From positions 1 to 64,000 of the forward strand of contig CBDFFN010000014.1 of the NCBI GenBank assembly GCA_965246795.1: DNA of 64,000 nt. Reading direction: 5' to 3'. The notes below the pieces were generated by a model, which saw only the letters and a list, made by a program, of their open reading frames with translations, made no database searches and had not been told where the DNA came from. This DNA is from JAJXWB01 sp965246795 (GTDB taxonomy: Bacteria; Pseudomonadota; Alphaproteobacteria; Rhizobiales; Beijerinckiaceae). Made by a program: the position numbers and the translations under genes. This document shows positions 7,426 to 15,711 of the stretch, piece after piece; positions within the stretch are counted from its first letter, which is position 1; every line of letters begins with the position of its first letter.

Positions 7426-8976
7426 ATGTTCGAGGGCCTCAGCGAAAAGCTCTCAAAGGTATTCGACAACCTCACGGGCCGTGGCGCGCTCGGCGAGGCC
7501 GACGTCGCGTTGGCGCTGCGCGAAATCCGCCGCGCGCTAATCGAGGCGGACGTGGCGCTCGATGTCGTGCGCTCTTTTACCGACAAGGTGCGCGAGCGTG
7601 CCGTCGGCGCCGAGATCGTGAAGTCGATCAAGCCCGGCCAGATGGTCGTAAAAATCGTCTCGGACACGCTGGTCGAGACGCTTGGCTCGGACGCGCAGCC
7701 GATCGACCTCAATGCCGCGCCGCCCGTCGCCATCATGATGGTGGGCCTGCAAGGCGCGGGCAAAACGACGACGTCGGCGAAAATCGCGAAGCGTCTTGCG
7801 GAGCGGTACAAGAAGCGCGTGCTGATGGCGTCGCTCGACGTGAAGCGCCCCGCCGCGCAGGAGCAGCTGCGCATCCTCGGCCAACAGGTGTCGATCGACA
7901 CGCTGCCGATCGTGCCGGGCCAGACCCCCGTGCAGATCGCCGCGCGCGCCGAACAGACGGCCCGACTGCAGGGCTACGACGTCGTCATTCTCGACACGGC
8001 CGGCCGCACGCATATCGACGAGCCGCTGATGGCGGAGATGGCGGAGATCAAGCGTGCCGCCAGCCCGCATGAAATTCTGCTCGTCGCGGATGCGCTGACG
8101 GGTCAGGACGCCGTCAATCTCGCGAAGAATTTCGACGAACGCGTGGGCATCACCGGCATCGTTCTCACGCGTGTCGATGGCGACGGACGCGGGGGCGCGG
8201 CGCTGTCCATGCGTGCCGTCACCGGCAAGCCGATCAAACTGATCGGCACCGGCGAGAAGATGGATGCGCTGGACGATTTCGATCCGCAGCGCATCGCCAA
8301 CCGCATTCTCGGCATGGGCGACATCGTCGCGCTTGTCGAAAAGGCTGCGCAGACCATCGATGCGGAAAAGGCGCAGCGCATCGCCGAGAAGATGCGCAAG
8401 GGGAAGTTCGATCTGGAGGACCTCGCCGACCAGCTGGCGCAGGTCGAGAAGATCGGCGGCATGGGCGGCATCATGGGCATGCTGCCGGGCATGGCGAAAC
8501 TGAAGGACCAGATGGCTGGTGCGGCGCTGAACGACGGCGCGATCAAGCGCCAGCGCGCGATCATCCTGTCGATGACGCGCGCGGAGCGGAAGAACCCGGA
8601 CGTGCTGAAGGCGTCGCGCAAGAAGCGCATTGCGGCGGGTTCGGGCACGAAGGTCGAGGAAATCAACCGGCTTCTGAAACAGCATCGGCAGATGGCCGAC
8701 ATGATGAAATCGTTGGGCGGCGCGAAGCGTGGGCCGATGGCCCAGATGGCGCAGGCATTCGGAATCGGTGGAGGGATGCCGCAACCGACGCCGGAAGAAA
8801 TCGAGGCGATGCAGAGGCAGATGGGTGGGGCCGGTGGTGGCGGGGCGATGCCAAAAATGCCGGCGATGCCAAGTCTACCGCCGGGGTTCAAAATGCCGTC
8901 CGGGCTGCCCGGAATAGGCGGGCCAAAACTGCCGGGACTCGGCGGCGGCTTCAATCCGTTCGCGAAGAAGAAATAG
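7426..8976 (+). CDS. ffh: Signal recognition particle protein Ffh
   Basis: A 516-residue SRP54 GTPase that binds 4.5S RNA and signal sequences and delivers ribosomes to FtsY at the inner membrane. The N helical domain is followed by the G domain with GLQGAGKTTTSAKIA (G1, residues 108-122), DTAGR (G3) and TRVDGDGRGGAAL (G4/closing loop). The C-terminal M domain is rich in Met (GGMGGIMGMLPGM) and contains the RNA-binding KASRKKRIAAGSG segment. A Gly/Pro/Met-rich tail of about 70 residues ends the protein. It heads the conserved ffh-rpsP-rimM-trmD order. Confidence 0.98.
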   Translation: MFEGLSEKLSKVFDNLTGRGALGEADVALALREIRRALIEADVALDVVRSFTDKVRERAVGAEIVKSIKPGQMVVKIVSDTLVETLGSDAQPIDLNAAPPVAIMMVGLQGAGKTTTSAKIAKRLAERYKKRVLMASLDVKRPAAQEQLRILGQQVSIDTLPIVPGQTPVQIAARAEQTARLQGYDVVILDTAGRTHIDEPLMAEMAEIKRAASPHEILLVADALTGQDAVNLAKNFDERVGITGIVLTRVDGDGRGGAALSMRAVTGKPIKLIGTGEKMDALDDFDPQRIANRILGMGDIVALVEKAAQTIDAEKAQRIAEKMRKGKFDLEDLADQLAQVEKIGGMGGIMGMLPGMAKLKDQMAGAALNDGAIKRQRAIILSMTRAERKNPDVLKASRKKRIAAGSGTKVEEINRLLKQHRQMADMMKSLGGAKRGPMAQMAQAFGIGGGMPQPTPEEIEAMQRQMGGAGGGGAMPKMPAMPSLPPGFKMPSGLPGIGGPKLPGLGGGFNPFAKKK

Positions 8977-9018
8977 CGACTTCTTTTTCAACTTATTTCA
9001 ACAACTGAAGGAAAGACA

Positions 9019-9390
9019 ATGTCCCTGAAAATCCGACTGTCCCGCGGTGGCGCGAAGAAGCGTCCATTCTACCGCATCGTCGTCGCCGACTCGCGCATGC
9101 CCAGGGATGGCCGTTTCGTCGAGCGGCTCGGCACGTTCGATCCGTTGAAGCCCAAGGATGCTGCCGACCGTGTCGTGCTCGACGTGGAAAAGGCGAAGGA
9201 CTGGATGACGAAGGGCGCGCAGCCGTCCGACCGCGTGTTGCGCCTGCTTGACGGGCTTGGCGTTGCCAAGCGTGAGCCCGGCAACAATCCGGAAAAGGCC
9301 AAGCCGAAGAAGAAAGCCCAGGAGCGCGCTGCGGCCGATGCCGCCGCCGCCGAGAAGGCTGCCGCAGCGAGCGGCGAGGCGTCTGCGTAA
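9019..9390 (+). CDS. rpsP: 30S ribosomal protein S16
   Basis: A 123-residue S16 protein. The N-terminus MSLKIRLSRGGAKKRPFYRI and the motif RDGRFVERLGTFDP are diagnostic. The last 35 residues form an Ala/Lys/Glu-rich extension usual in Rhizobiales. A GAAGGA ribosome-binding site lies 7 bp upstream. It sits 42 bp after ffh and 4 bp before rimM, indicating co-transcription. Confidence 0.98.
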   Translation: MSLKIRLSRGGAKKRPFYRIVVADSRMPRDGRFVERLGTFDPLKPKDAADRVVLDVEKAKDWMTKGAQPSDRVLRLLDGLGVAKREPGNNPEKAKPKKKAQERAAADAAAAEKAAAASGEASA

Positions 9391-9394
9391 CTTT

Positions 9395-10024
9395 ATGCGC
9401 GGGCGCGGCTCTAATTCTGAGGCGCGCGAAAAGCGCGTCTTGAAGGGCGAGGGCGGTAGAAAGGATGAGGCAGGTGAAAGCGGCGCGCCTGCGTCGTCGG
9501 CACCGGGCCTCGTCCTCGTTGGGAAATTTGGCGCACCGCAAGGTGTACGCGGGCAGATCCGCGTGCAGAGCTTCACGGGCGATCCGCTTGCCATCGGCAA
9601 GTACGGTCCGCTGAGCGACGCGCGGGGCGTGCGAATGTTTGCGCTGTCCGACCTGCGCGTGATGCGAGAGAATCTGCTCGTTGCGACGATTGTCGATGTG
9701 ACCGAACGCGATGCTGCGGCTGCTTTGACCGGCGTCGAATTGTTTGCACGTCGCGCGGCACTGCCGCCACCGGAAGATGACGAAGTCTATCTCGTCGATC
9801 TCATCGGCTGCGCTGCGTTCGATGATCCGGGTGCGCAGGTCGGTACGATCATCGCCGTCGAGAATTTTGGCGCGGGTGATATTCTTGAGATCGCGCCCAT
9901 TGCAGGCGGCGAAACGCTGCTCATTCCCTTCACGAAAGCCTTTGTGCCCACCGTCGATATCTCCGCGAAGCGCGTCGTCATCGTCGTTCCGGCAGAGGAC
10001 GACGAACCGGAGCGCGGCGCGTGA
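9395..10024 (+). CDS. rimM: Ribosome maturation factor RimM
   Basis: A 209-residue RimM, needed for processing of 16S rRNA in the 30S head and known to bind S19. The family start GLVLVGKFGAPQGVRGQIRV, the EVYLVDLIG hinge and the PRC-barrel end (LLIPFTKAFVPTVDI) are visible. ATG 9395, 4 bp after rpsP, gives about 45 extra N-terminal residues rich in Gly/Arg/Glu before the conserved region; a later non-ATG start is possible. The 3' end overlaps trmD by 4 bp (GTGA at 10021-10024), so the two are translationally coupled. Confidence 0.95.
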   Translation: MRGRGSNSEAREKRVLKGEGGRKDEAGESGAPASSAPGLVLVGKFGAPQGVRGQIRVQSFTGDPLAIGKYGPLSDARGVRMFALSDLRVMRENLLVATIVDVTERDAAAALTGVELFARRAALPPPEDDEVYLVDLIGCAAFDDPGAQVGTIIAVENFGAGDILEIAPIAGGETLLIPFTKAFVPTVDISAKRVVIVVPAEDDEPERGA

Positions 10025-11361
10025 CCTGGCGCGCGAGTGTCCTCACGTTGTTCGAGGACATGTTTCCGGGTTCGCTCGGCCTGTCGCTCGCCGGCGATGC
10101 GCTCGCAAAAAGCATCTGGTCGCTGGAAACGAAGAACATTCGCGATCACGGACTCGGCAAGCATCGCGCGGTTGACGACACGCCGGCCGGCGGTGGCGCC
10201 GGCATGGTTTTGCGCGCTGACGTCGTTGCTGCAGCCATCGATGCCGTATCGCCGAGTTACGATGCGCGCCCTCGCCTTTTGCTCACACCTCGTGGAAAGC
10301 CGCTGACACAGGCGCGGGTGCGCGAACTCGCGGCCGGGCCAGGTGTCGTAATCATCTGTGGACGCTTCGAAGGTTTCGACGAACGCATCGTCGGGGCGAG
10401 AAATCTCGAAGAGATTTCGATTGGCGATTACGTGCTGTCGGGCGGCGAGCCTGCGGCGCTCGTGCTGCTTGACGCCTGCGTCCGTCTGCTGCCCGGCGTT
10501 ATGGGCGCTTCGGCCTCCGGCGACGACGAGAGTTTTTCCGAAAGCTTGCTCGAATATCCGCAATACACGAAGCCGCGCGAATTTGAGAGCATCGCGATCC
10601 CGGATGTATTGCTCGGCGGTGATCACGGAAAGATCGCCAGGTGGCGGCGCGCGCAGGCGGAGGCGTCAACGAAGGCGCGGCGGCCGGATTTGCTTACGGA
10701 CCGCGAGCCTCCCGGCTCGCATCGCACGCTTGCGAGGCAGGAGCGTCGCGGTCCAAAGTCAAAAATGCCCACGCTCGACTTCTGGTATGAATTCGCCTCG
10801 ACCTATTCCTATCCCACCGCGATGCGCGTCGAAGAGGTTGCGCGCGCGAGTGGCGTTACGGTGCGCTGGCGGCCGTTCCTTCTCGGACCGATTTTCGGTG
10901 CGCAGGGCTGGACGACATCGCCGTTCAACCTTTTTCCCGCGAAGGGCGCGAATATGTGGCGCGATCTCGAACGCGTGTGTGCGCGCTCGAAACTGCCGTT
11001 CGTGCGGCCAGACCCGTTTCCACAGAACTCGCTGCTTGCGGCGCGTGTCGCCTGCGCAATCGATGACGCGCATCGGCCGAAATATTCGCGCGCGATCTAC
11101 ACGGCGGAGTTCGGCGCAGGGAAGAATATTTCCGGGCCCGAGATTGTCGCTGAGGTTCTTACAAGTTGCGGCCTCGATGCGCACGAGATCATCGCGCGCG
11201 CGACGAGCGACGAAGGCAAGGCGGCGCTGAAGGCACAAAGCACGGCAGCGGCCGAGCACGACATTTTTGGCGCGCCGAGTTTCGTCACGGCGGATGGCGA
11301 ATTGTTCTGGGGCAACGATCGCCTCGAAGATGCCGTCGCGTGGGCGGCGAAGACGTCGTGA
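10021..11361 (+). CDS. trmD: TrmD tRNA (guanine-N1)-methyltransferase fused to a DsbA-family 2-hydroxychromene-2-carboxylate isomerase-like domain
   Basis: A single 446-residue frame joins two proteins. Residues 1-226 are a complete TrmD (trefoil-knot SPOUT enzyme making m1G37): LFEDMFPG, GRFEGFDERI (113-122), ISIGDYVLSGGE (132-143) and the C-terminal HGKIARWRR...RRPDLL. Residues 249-446, from MPTLDFWYEFASTYSY to FGAPSFVTADGELFWGNDRL, are a full-length DsbA-like isomerase of the HCCA type, which handles glutathione-linked aromatic substrates. The linker (about 227-248) is encoded by the palindromic repeat at 10698-10754. No stop lies between the parts. ATG 10765 could start the second domain alone, but the nearest AGGAG is about 21 bp away. 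Starts with GTG overlapping rimM. Confidence 0.92.
   Translation: MTWRASVLTLFEDMFPGSLGLSLAGDALAKSIWSLETKNIRDHGLGKHRAVDDTPAGGGAGMVLRADVVAAAIDAVSPSYDARPRLLLTPRGKPLTQARVRELAAGPGVVIICGRFEGFDERIVGARNLEEISIGDYVLSGGEPAALVLLDACVRLLPGVMGASASGDDESFSESLLEYPQYTKPREFESIAIPDVLLGGDHGKIARWRRAQAEASTKARRPDLLTDREPPGSHRTLARQERRGPKSKMPTLDFWYEFASTYSYPTAMRVEEVARASGVTVRWRPFLLGPIFGAQGWTTSPFNLFPAKGANMWRDLERVCARSKLPFVRPDPFPQNSLLAARVACAIDDAHRPKYSRAIYTAEFGAGKNISGPEIVAEVLTSCGLDAHEIIARATSDEGKAALKAQSTAAAEHDIFGAPSFVTADGELFWGNDRLEDAVAWAAKTS
10698..10754. repeat. Palindromic repeat inside the trmD-isomerase frame
   Basis: A 57-bp imperfect inverted repeat. The outer arms GGACCGCGA (10698-10706) and TCGCGGTCC (10746-10754) are exact complements, and the inner arms (CTCCCGGCTCGCA against TGCGAGGCAGGAG) pair with a few mismatches. 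The length is 19 codons, and the element is read through in frame as part of the linker between the TrmD and isomerase domains. It has the shape of rhizobial intergenic palindromes, here lying in coding sequence. Confidence 0.75.
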
Positions 11362-11370
11362 CGCCGGTGT

Positions 11371-11438
11371 TGTCATTCCCGCGCAAGCGGGAATCCACTC
11401 GTGTTATAACCTGGATGCCCGCATTCGCGGGCATGACA
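11371..11438. repeat. REP-like palindromic element (TGTCATTCCCGC type)
   Basis: Two hairpins in mirror orientation: TGTCATTCCCGC-GCAAGCGGGAATCCA and TGGATGCCCGCATTCGCGGGCATGACA. The outer ends TGTCAT/ATGACA are exact complements, so the whole 68 bp can fold as a cruciform. This is the widely scattered proteobacterial GTCATTCCCGC-type repeat. It fills the gap between the trmD fusion and the MoeB-like gene. Confidence 0.85.
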
Positions 11439-11466
11439 GATGCGCGTTGATAACGCGAGCGAGCGC

Positions 11467-12255
11467 ATGCTGACACGCACGCCCCTCTCATCCGACGAAG
11501 TCGAACGATACGCACGGCACATCGTGCTCGCCGATATCGGCGGGCCGGGGCAACAGAAACTTCGCGCGGCAAAAGTGTTGGTCGTCGGTGCGGGCGGGCT
11601 TGGGGCGCCGTTATTGCAATATCTCGCGGCGGCCGGCGTCGGCTTGATCGGCATCGTCGATGACGATCACGTGTCGCTGTCGAACCTGCAGCGACAGGTG
11701 ATTCACGCGACGCGTGACATCGGCCGCGCGAAAGTCGACAGCGCGAGCGATGCGATCGCGCGGATTAATCCGCATGTGCATGTCGAGCCACATGCGATGC
11801 GTCTCGACGAAACGAATGCCGCAAAACTGCTCGCGCAATACGACATCGTTGCCGACGGCTCCGACAATTTCGCCACGCGCTATCTCGTGTCGGATGCCGC
11901 CTTTCACGCGAAGGTTCCGCTCGTCACGGCCGCCGTCGGTCCGATGGATGCGTCGATCACTACGCTGCGCGCGTTCGAATCCGATGTGCAGAAAAAGCCC
12001 AACCCGACCTATCGCTGTCTGTTTCCGGAGCCGCCGCCGGCCGGCAGCGTGCCGGCCTGCGCAGAAGCCGGCGTGCTCGGCGCGCTTACGGGCATCGTCG
12101 GCTCGATGATGGCGATGGAGGTCATCCGCGAAATCGTCGGCTTTGGCGAAGGGCTCGTCGGAAAACTCTTGCTGTTCGACGCGCGCGCAATGCGTTTCGA
12201 AACGTTCCGCTATGGGTGGGATCCGGAGAACCCGCTGAGCGGCAAAAAAATCTGA
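11467..12255 (+). CDS. HesA/MoeB/ThiF family E1-like adenylyltransferase
   Basis: A protein of about 262 residues of the MoeB/ThiF group, which adenylates the C-terminal glycine of a small sulfur carrier (MoaD or ThiS) for molybdopterin or thiazole synthesis. Visible features are the start LSSDEVERYARHIVLADIGG, the nucleotide loop VVGAGGLGAPLLQYLAAAGV, the DDDHVSLSNLQRQ motif, and PACAEAGVLGALTG near the end with the usual Cys. No rhodanese domain follows. ATG 11467 is chosen because ATG 11440 directly abuts the palindromic repeat and adds unconserved residues. No carrier-protein gene is nearby, so the MoeB versus ThiF role is open. Confidence 0.88.
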   Translation: MLTRTPLSSDEVERYARHIVLADIGGPGQQKLRAAKVLVVGAGGLGAPLLQYLAAAGVGLIGIVDDDHVSLSNLQRQVIHATRDIGRAKVDSASDAIARINPHVHVEPHAMRLDETNAAKLLAQYDIVADGSDNFATRYLVSDAAFHAKVPLVTAAVGPMDASITTLRAFESDVQKKPNPTYRCLFPEPPPAGSVPACAEAGVLGALTGIVGSMMAMEVIREIVGFGEGLVGKLLLFDARAMRFETFRYGWDPENPLSGKKI

Positions 12256-12286
12256 TCCTCCCCCGTTGGGGGAACGGGGGAGGATC
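12254..12286. terminator. Bidirectional hairpin terminator
   Basis: Perfect 14-bp inverted repeat GATCCTCCCCCGTT / AACGGGGGAGGATC with a GGGGG loop, between the convergent MoeB-like and small exported protein genes. A run of A residues precedes it at 12244-12250, giving a T-run for minus-strand transcripts; termination of the plus strand would rely on the strong stem. Confidence 0.75.
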
Positions 12287-12287
12287 A

Positions 12288-12764
12288 TCACTTCGCCGGC
12301 GCGCAGACCTGCGACGCAGCGAGGACCTTTGGCTGTGCGGAGACGGCAATGCCGGCGAGCTGCCAGCCGCCGCCCGCCGCCTGCATGACGATATCGAAAC
12401 GGGTCTGGCCGGACGGCGCAGCGAATGTGCCGTTGAGCCGTAGAAGTCCGGCGGCATCGCGCGACGGCGGCGTCGTCCATGTCGGTTCGACAACAGCGGC
12501 CAGTGCGAGATTCAGTCCCGCCTGCCTTTGCGCGGCGAACAATTCGCCGAGGCGCGCGACAGAATTTGTTTCGCGGAAGTCCGTCGTGCCGAGGTCGCGC
12601 AGCACAGCATAGTTGTTGCTCTTGTTTGCCTGATCGAGCGCGACGAGCGCGTAGCGCACCATCATGATAGCGCTTTGCGCATCGACGGGCGGCGGCGACG
12701 CGTTCTGCGCCTGCGCCGCTGGTGCGGCGACAGCGAGCAGCAAAGCAAGGGCGATGTTGTGCAT
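12288..12764 (-). CDS. Small exported protein of unknown function, downstream of adhesin
   Basis: A 158-residue protein from ATG 12764 with a clear signal peptide (MHNIALALLLAVAAPAAQAQ). The mature part has a helical region (SAIMMVRYALVALDQANKSNNY) and a C-terminal beta-rich stretch (GQTRFDIVMQAAGGGWQLAGIAV), suggesting an NTF2/DUF4864-like cone fold; this is a guess from pattern. A GTG at 12773 overlaps the adhesin stop as GTGA and could be an alternative start, so translation is probably coupled to the adhesin. It may assist adhesin assembly or share its regulation. No catalytic motif is seen. Confidence 0.72.
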   Translation of the reverse strand: MHNIALALLLAVAAPAAQAQNASPPPVDAQSAIMMVRYALVALDQANKSNNYAVLRDLGTTDFRETNSVARLGELFAAQRQAGLNLALAAVVEPTWTTPPSRDAAGLLRLNGTFAAPSGQTRFDIVMQAAGGGWQLAGIAVSAQPKVLAASQVCAPAK

Positions 12765-12769
12765 GAGAA

Positions 12770-15631
12770 TCACCAGCTGACAGTGAGGCCGCCGCGTCCG
12801 CCGACGCCGCCACCGGAAAGGCCGGCGCCGAGGCCGCCCTGGATCGACACATTTTCGCTGACGCGGATCGCGGCAGAGCCGCCGATTGCGGTCTGCCCGC
12901 GGTAATGGCCGAAGCTGGCAGACACTGCGAAGCGCTTGCCCTCCGGCAAGGTCGCGCCGCCGATGGCCAGCGCAACGGCTGTGCCGGCGTTGCTCTTGCG
13001 CACTTCGCTCTTCAACTTATTGACGTCGTTATTGAGCGCGGCAACGTTGCTTTCGAGAGCACCGACGCGGCCTTCGACGCCGGAGACGCGGCTGTCGAGC
13101 GCCGCGACATTTGCCATCGACGGGATCGCCTGGGTGGCGAGATTGCCGGCGGCATCGCTGACGACCATCGACACCGGCCCGGTCAGTGCGGCGGTGCTCG
13201 CAAGCGAAGGAAGGCCGGCGAGCGTGTAGGTCGAACCGACCGTGCCGAGCGCGATCTGGCTCGCACGCGTCGTGACTGCGCCTACGCCGAGGGCGAGCGC
13301 ATTCGCTTGCGCAGCCACCGCGCCCACACCGAGCGACAAAGCATTTGTCGCGGTGGCGGCGGCGTTCTGACCGAGCGCAATGCCCGCCGTGCCTGCGGCA
13401 TTGGCCGCCTGTCCCAAGGCAACGCCCGCCGCGCCGACGGCGCTCGATGCCTGCCCGAGTGCAATGCCTGCCGCGCCGCTCGCCGCCGCTCCGGTGCCTA
13501 AAGCAAGTGTATTGAGGCCCGATGCGGCGGTGTTGGCGCCGAGCGCCAGCGCACCCGTGCCGGTGGCTGCAGCGGTTTGTCCGAGTGCGACCGCGTTCGT
13601 CGCGGCGGCGTTCGCAGCCTGTCCGAGCGCGAGCGATCCCGCCTGCGCTGCTGCCGAACCTGCGCCGAGCGCCACCGCCGCCACGCCAGCGGCATTGGCC
13701 GACTGCCCAAGTGCGACGCCCGCCGTCCCGGCCGTGCTGGAAAACTGCCCCAAAGCGATGCCGGCGATACCGCCAGCATTGGAAGCCTGTCCAAGCGCAA
13801 GGCCGGCCGCAGCGCTCGCCACCGCACCGGTTCCCAACGCGAGTGTGTTGAGGCCCGATGCGGCCGTGTTCGCGCCGAGCGCGAGCGCACCTGTGCCCGT
13901 CGCAGCGGCCGTCTGGCCAAGTGCGACAGCATTGGTGGCGGCGGCATTGGCCGCCTGTCCAAGCGCGAGCGATCCCGCCTGCGCTGCGGCCGAACCTGCG
14001 CCGAGCGCGACCGCGCCGATGCCGGCAGCATTGGCGGTTTGTCCCAGTGCGATGCCCGTTGCACCGCTCGCAACTGCACCGGTACCGAGTGCGAGCGTGT
14101 CAAGCGCCGAGGCCGCGGTGTTGTTGCCCAATGCCAAAGCCCCGGTGCCGGTCGCCGCCGCGGTATGGCCCAGAGCCACGGCATTGGTGCCTGCGGCGCT
14201 GGCCGCCTGACCCAATGCCACGCCTGCCGCACCGACGGCACTCGATGCCTGCCCGAGCGCGATGCCGGCCGCGCCGCTCGCTGCTGCGCCGGTCCCCAAA
14301 GCCAGCGTGTTGAGGCCCGAAGCGGCCGTGTTGGCGCCGAGCGCTAATGCGCCTACGCCGCTTGCATTTGCTGTTTGCCCGAGCGCCACGGCGTTGGTCG
14401 CGAGCGCACTTGCGGCCTGTCCGAGCGCCAGCGTTCCGTCCAGAGCTGCGTTCGATCCCGCGCCGAGGGCCACCGCTCCGACGCCGGCGGCGTTGGAGGT
14501 CTGCCCCAAGGCGATACCCGTCGCGCCGCTGGCGATTGCGCCGGTGCCAAAAGCGAGCGTGTCGAGGGCGGAGGCAACCGTATTTGCGCCGAAGGCGAGC
14601 GCGCCCACGCCGCCTGCGGTTGCCGTCTGCCCGAGCGCGACGGCATTGGTCACCGATGCGGTCGCCGCCTGCCCGAGTGCAATACCGGCCGCGCCATTGG
14701 TCGTCGCGCCCTGCCCGAACGCCAGGCCGTTTGCGCCGGACACCGTGGCGCCCGTTCCCAAAGCGACTGTGTTCAGGCCAGATGACGTCGCGCTTGCGCC
14801 CAGCGCCAACGCTCCGGTTCCGATTGCCGAGGCGTTCTGGCCTATCGCAACGCCGGTGGCACCGCTGGCCAGGGCGCCCGTGCCAAGGGCAAGCGTGTTC
14901 GCCTGCTGCGCCACCGCGCCGACGCCGACGGCGACACCATTGAGGCCAGACGCGCTCGATGTCTGGCCGAGCGCAAGACCAGCTGTTCCCGTAACGGTCG
15001 CGCCGGCACCCAGCGCTGCGCCCCCGACGCCGCTGACGGTCGTCCCCGTTCCGAGGGCAACGGTGTTCAGCGCCGAGGCCAATGTATTCGCGCCGAGCGC
15101 AAGGCCGCCCGTACCGCTCGCGGTGGCGGATTGTCCCAAAGCAACGCCTGTCGCGCCGGTTGCGGCTGCGCCGGCACCGAGAGCAAGCGTGTTGGCAAGT
15201 TGCGCATTCGCGCCCGCACCGATGGCAATGCCGTTGAGGCCGGCTGCATTGGCAGTCTGGCCAAGCGCGACGCCGGCCGTTCCCGAGACTGTGGACAACG
15301 CACCAAGCGCGAGGCCGCCGGCGCCACCCGTCGTGGCGCCTTGTCCGAGTGCGACGCCGGCTGCGCCGGTGACGGTCGCTGAGGCGCCGAGGGCAGTCCC
15401 GCCTGCCCCGCTGGCCGCCGCGCCATTTCCGAGACCGACGGCCAGTCCGCCGGCGGCAATAGTGCCGGTGCCGATCGCGACGCTGTTTGCGGCTGTGCCA
15501 TTGCCGAAGAGGGAGAAAAGACCACCCAAAGGACCGCCGATAATGACGATTGGATCGGCGACTGCCGTCGTGGCGGACGCGCTCAATAAAAGGGCGCACG
15601 CCGCCGTTCGTCCCGCAACGCGGACCGCCAT
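12770..15631 (-). CDS. YadA-like trimeric autotransporter adhesin
   Basis: A 953-residue type Vc secretion protein. Residues 1-26 form a signal peptide ending TTAVADP. About residues 45-780 are back-to-back 14-17-residue YadA-head repeats of the pattern A-x-A-L-G-x-x-A-x-A-x-G (for example GALALGANTAASGLNTLALG). A neck and short stalk follow (VAALDSRVSGVEGRVGALESNVAALNNDVNKL, heptad coiled coil). The last 75 residues are the YadA membrane anchor (AVALAIGGATLPEGKRFAVSASFG ... LTVSW, ending in aromatic Trp). It would trimerise and display a beta-roll head on the outer membrane for surface or host attachment. GGGAG precedes ATG 15631. It lies directly downstream of rpoN, an unusual site. Confidence 0.93.
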   Translation of the reverse strand: MAVRVAGRTAACALLLSASATTAVADPIVIIGGPLGGLFSLFGNGTAANSVAIGTGTIAAGGLAVGLGNGAAASGAGGTALGASATVTGAAGVALGQGATTGGAGGLALGALSTVSGTAGVALGQTANAAGLNGIAIGAGANAQLANTLALGAGAAATGATGVALGQSATASGTGGLALGANTLASALNTVALGTGTTVSGVGGAALGAGATVTGTAGLALGQTSSASGLNGVAVGVGAVAQQANTLALGTGALASGATGVAIGQNASAIGTGALALGASATSSGLNTVALGTGATVSGANGLAFGQGATTNGAAGIALGQAATASVTNAVALGQTATAGGVGALAFGANTVASALDTLAFGTGAIASGATGIALGQTSNAAGVGAVALGAGSNAALDGTLALGQAASALATNAVALGQTANASGVGALALGANTAASGLNTLALGTGAAASGAAGIALGQASSAVGAAGVALGQAASAAGTNAVALGHTAAATGTGALALGNNTAASALDTLALGTGAVASGATGIALGQTANAAGIGAVALGAGSAAAQAGSLALGQAANAAATNAVALGQTAAATGTGALALGANTAASGLNTLALGTGAVASAAAGLALGQASNAGGIAGIALGQFSSTAGTAGVALGQSANAAGVAAVALGAGSAAAQAGSLALGQAANAAATNAVALGQTAAATGTGALALGANTAASGLNTLALGTGAAASGAAGIALGQASSAVGAAGVALGQAANAAGTAGIALGQNAAATATNALSLGVGAVAAQANALALGVGAVTTRASQIALGTVGSTYTLAGLPSLASTAALTGPVSMVVSDAAGNLATQAIPSMANVAALDSRVSGVEGRVGALESNVAALNNDVNKLKSEVRKSNAGTAVALAIGGATLPEGKRFAVSASFGHYRGQTAIGGSAAIRVSENVSIQGGLGAGLSGGGVGGRGGLTVSW

Positions 15632-15711
15632 GAAACACTCCCATCCGAAAGCCGGGACGTCGACGCAGCGTGCGTCCCGGCCTCAAAGAGAGCAATTCGT
15701 GGTTAACAATC

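Noticed and set aside
7537..8784. A 415-codon frame opposite ffh
   Set aside because: Antisense shadow; rich in His/Arg/Asp in the way typical of reversed high-GC codons.
13380..15300. Regularly spaced DNA repeats that could suggest a CRISPR array
   Set aside because: Periodicity is that of protein head repeats in one open frame; there are no constant repeats with unique spacers and no cas genes.
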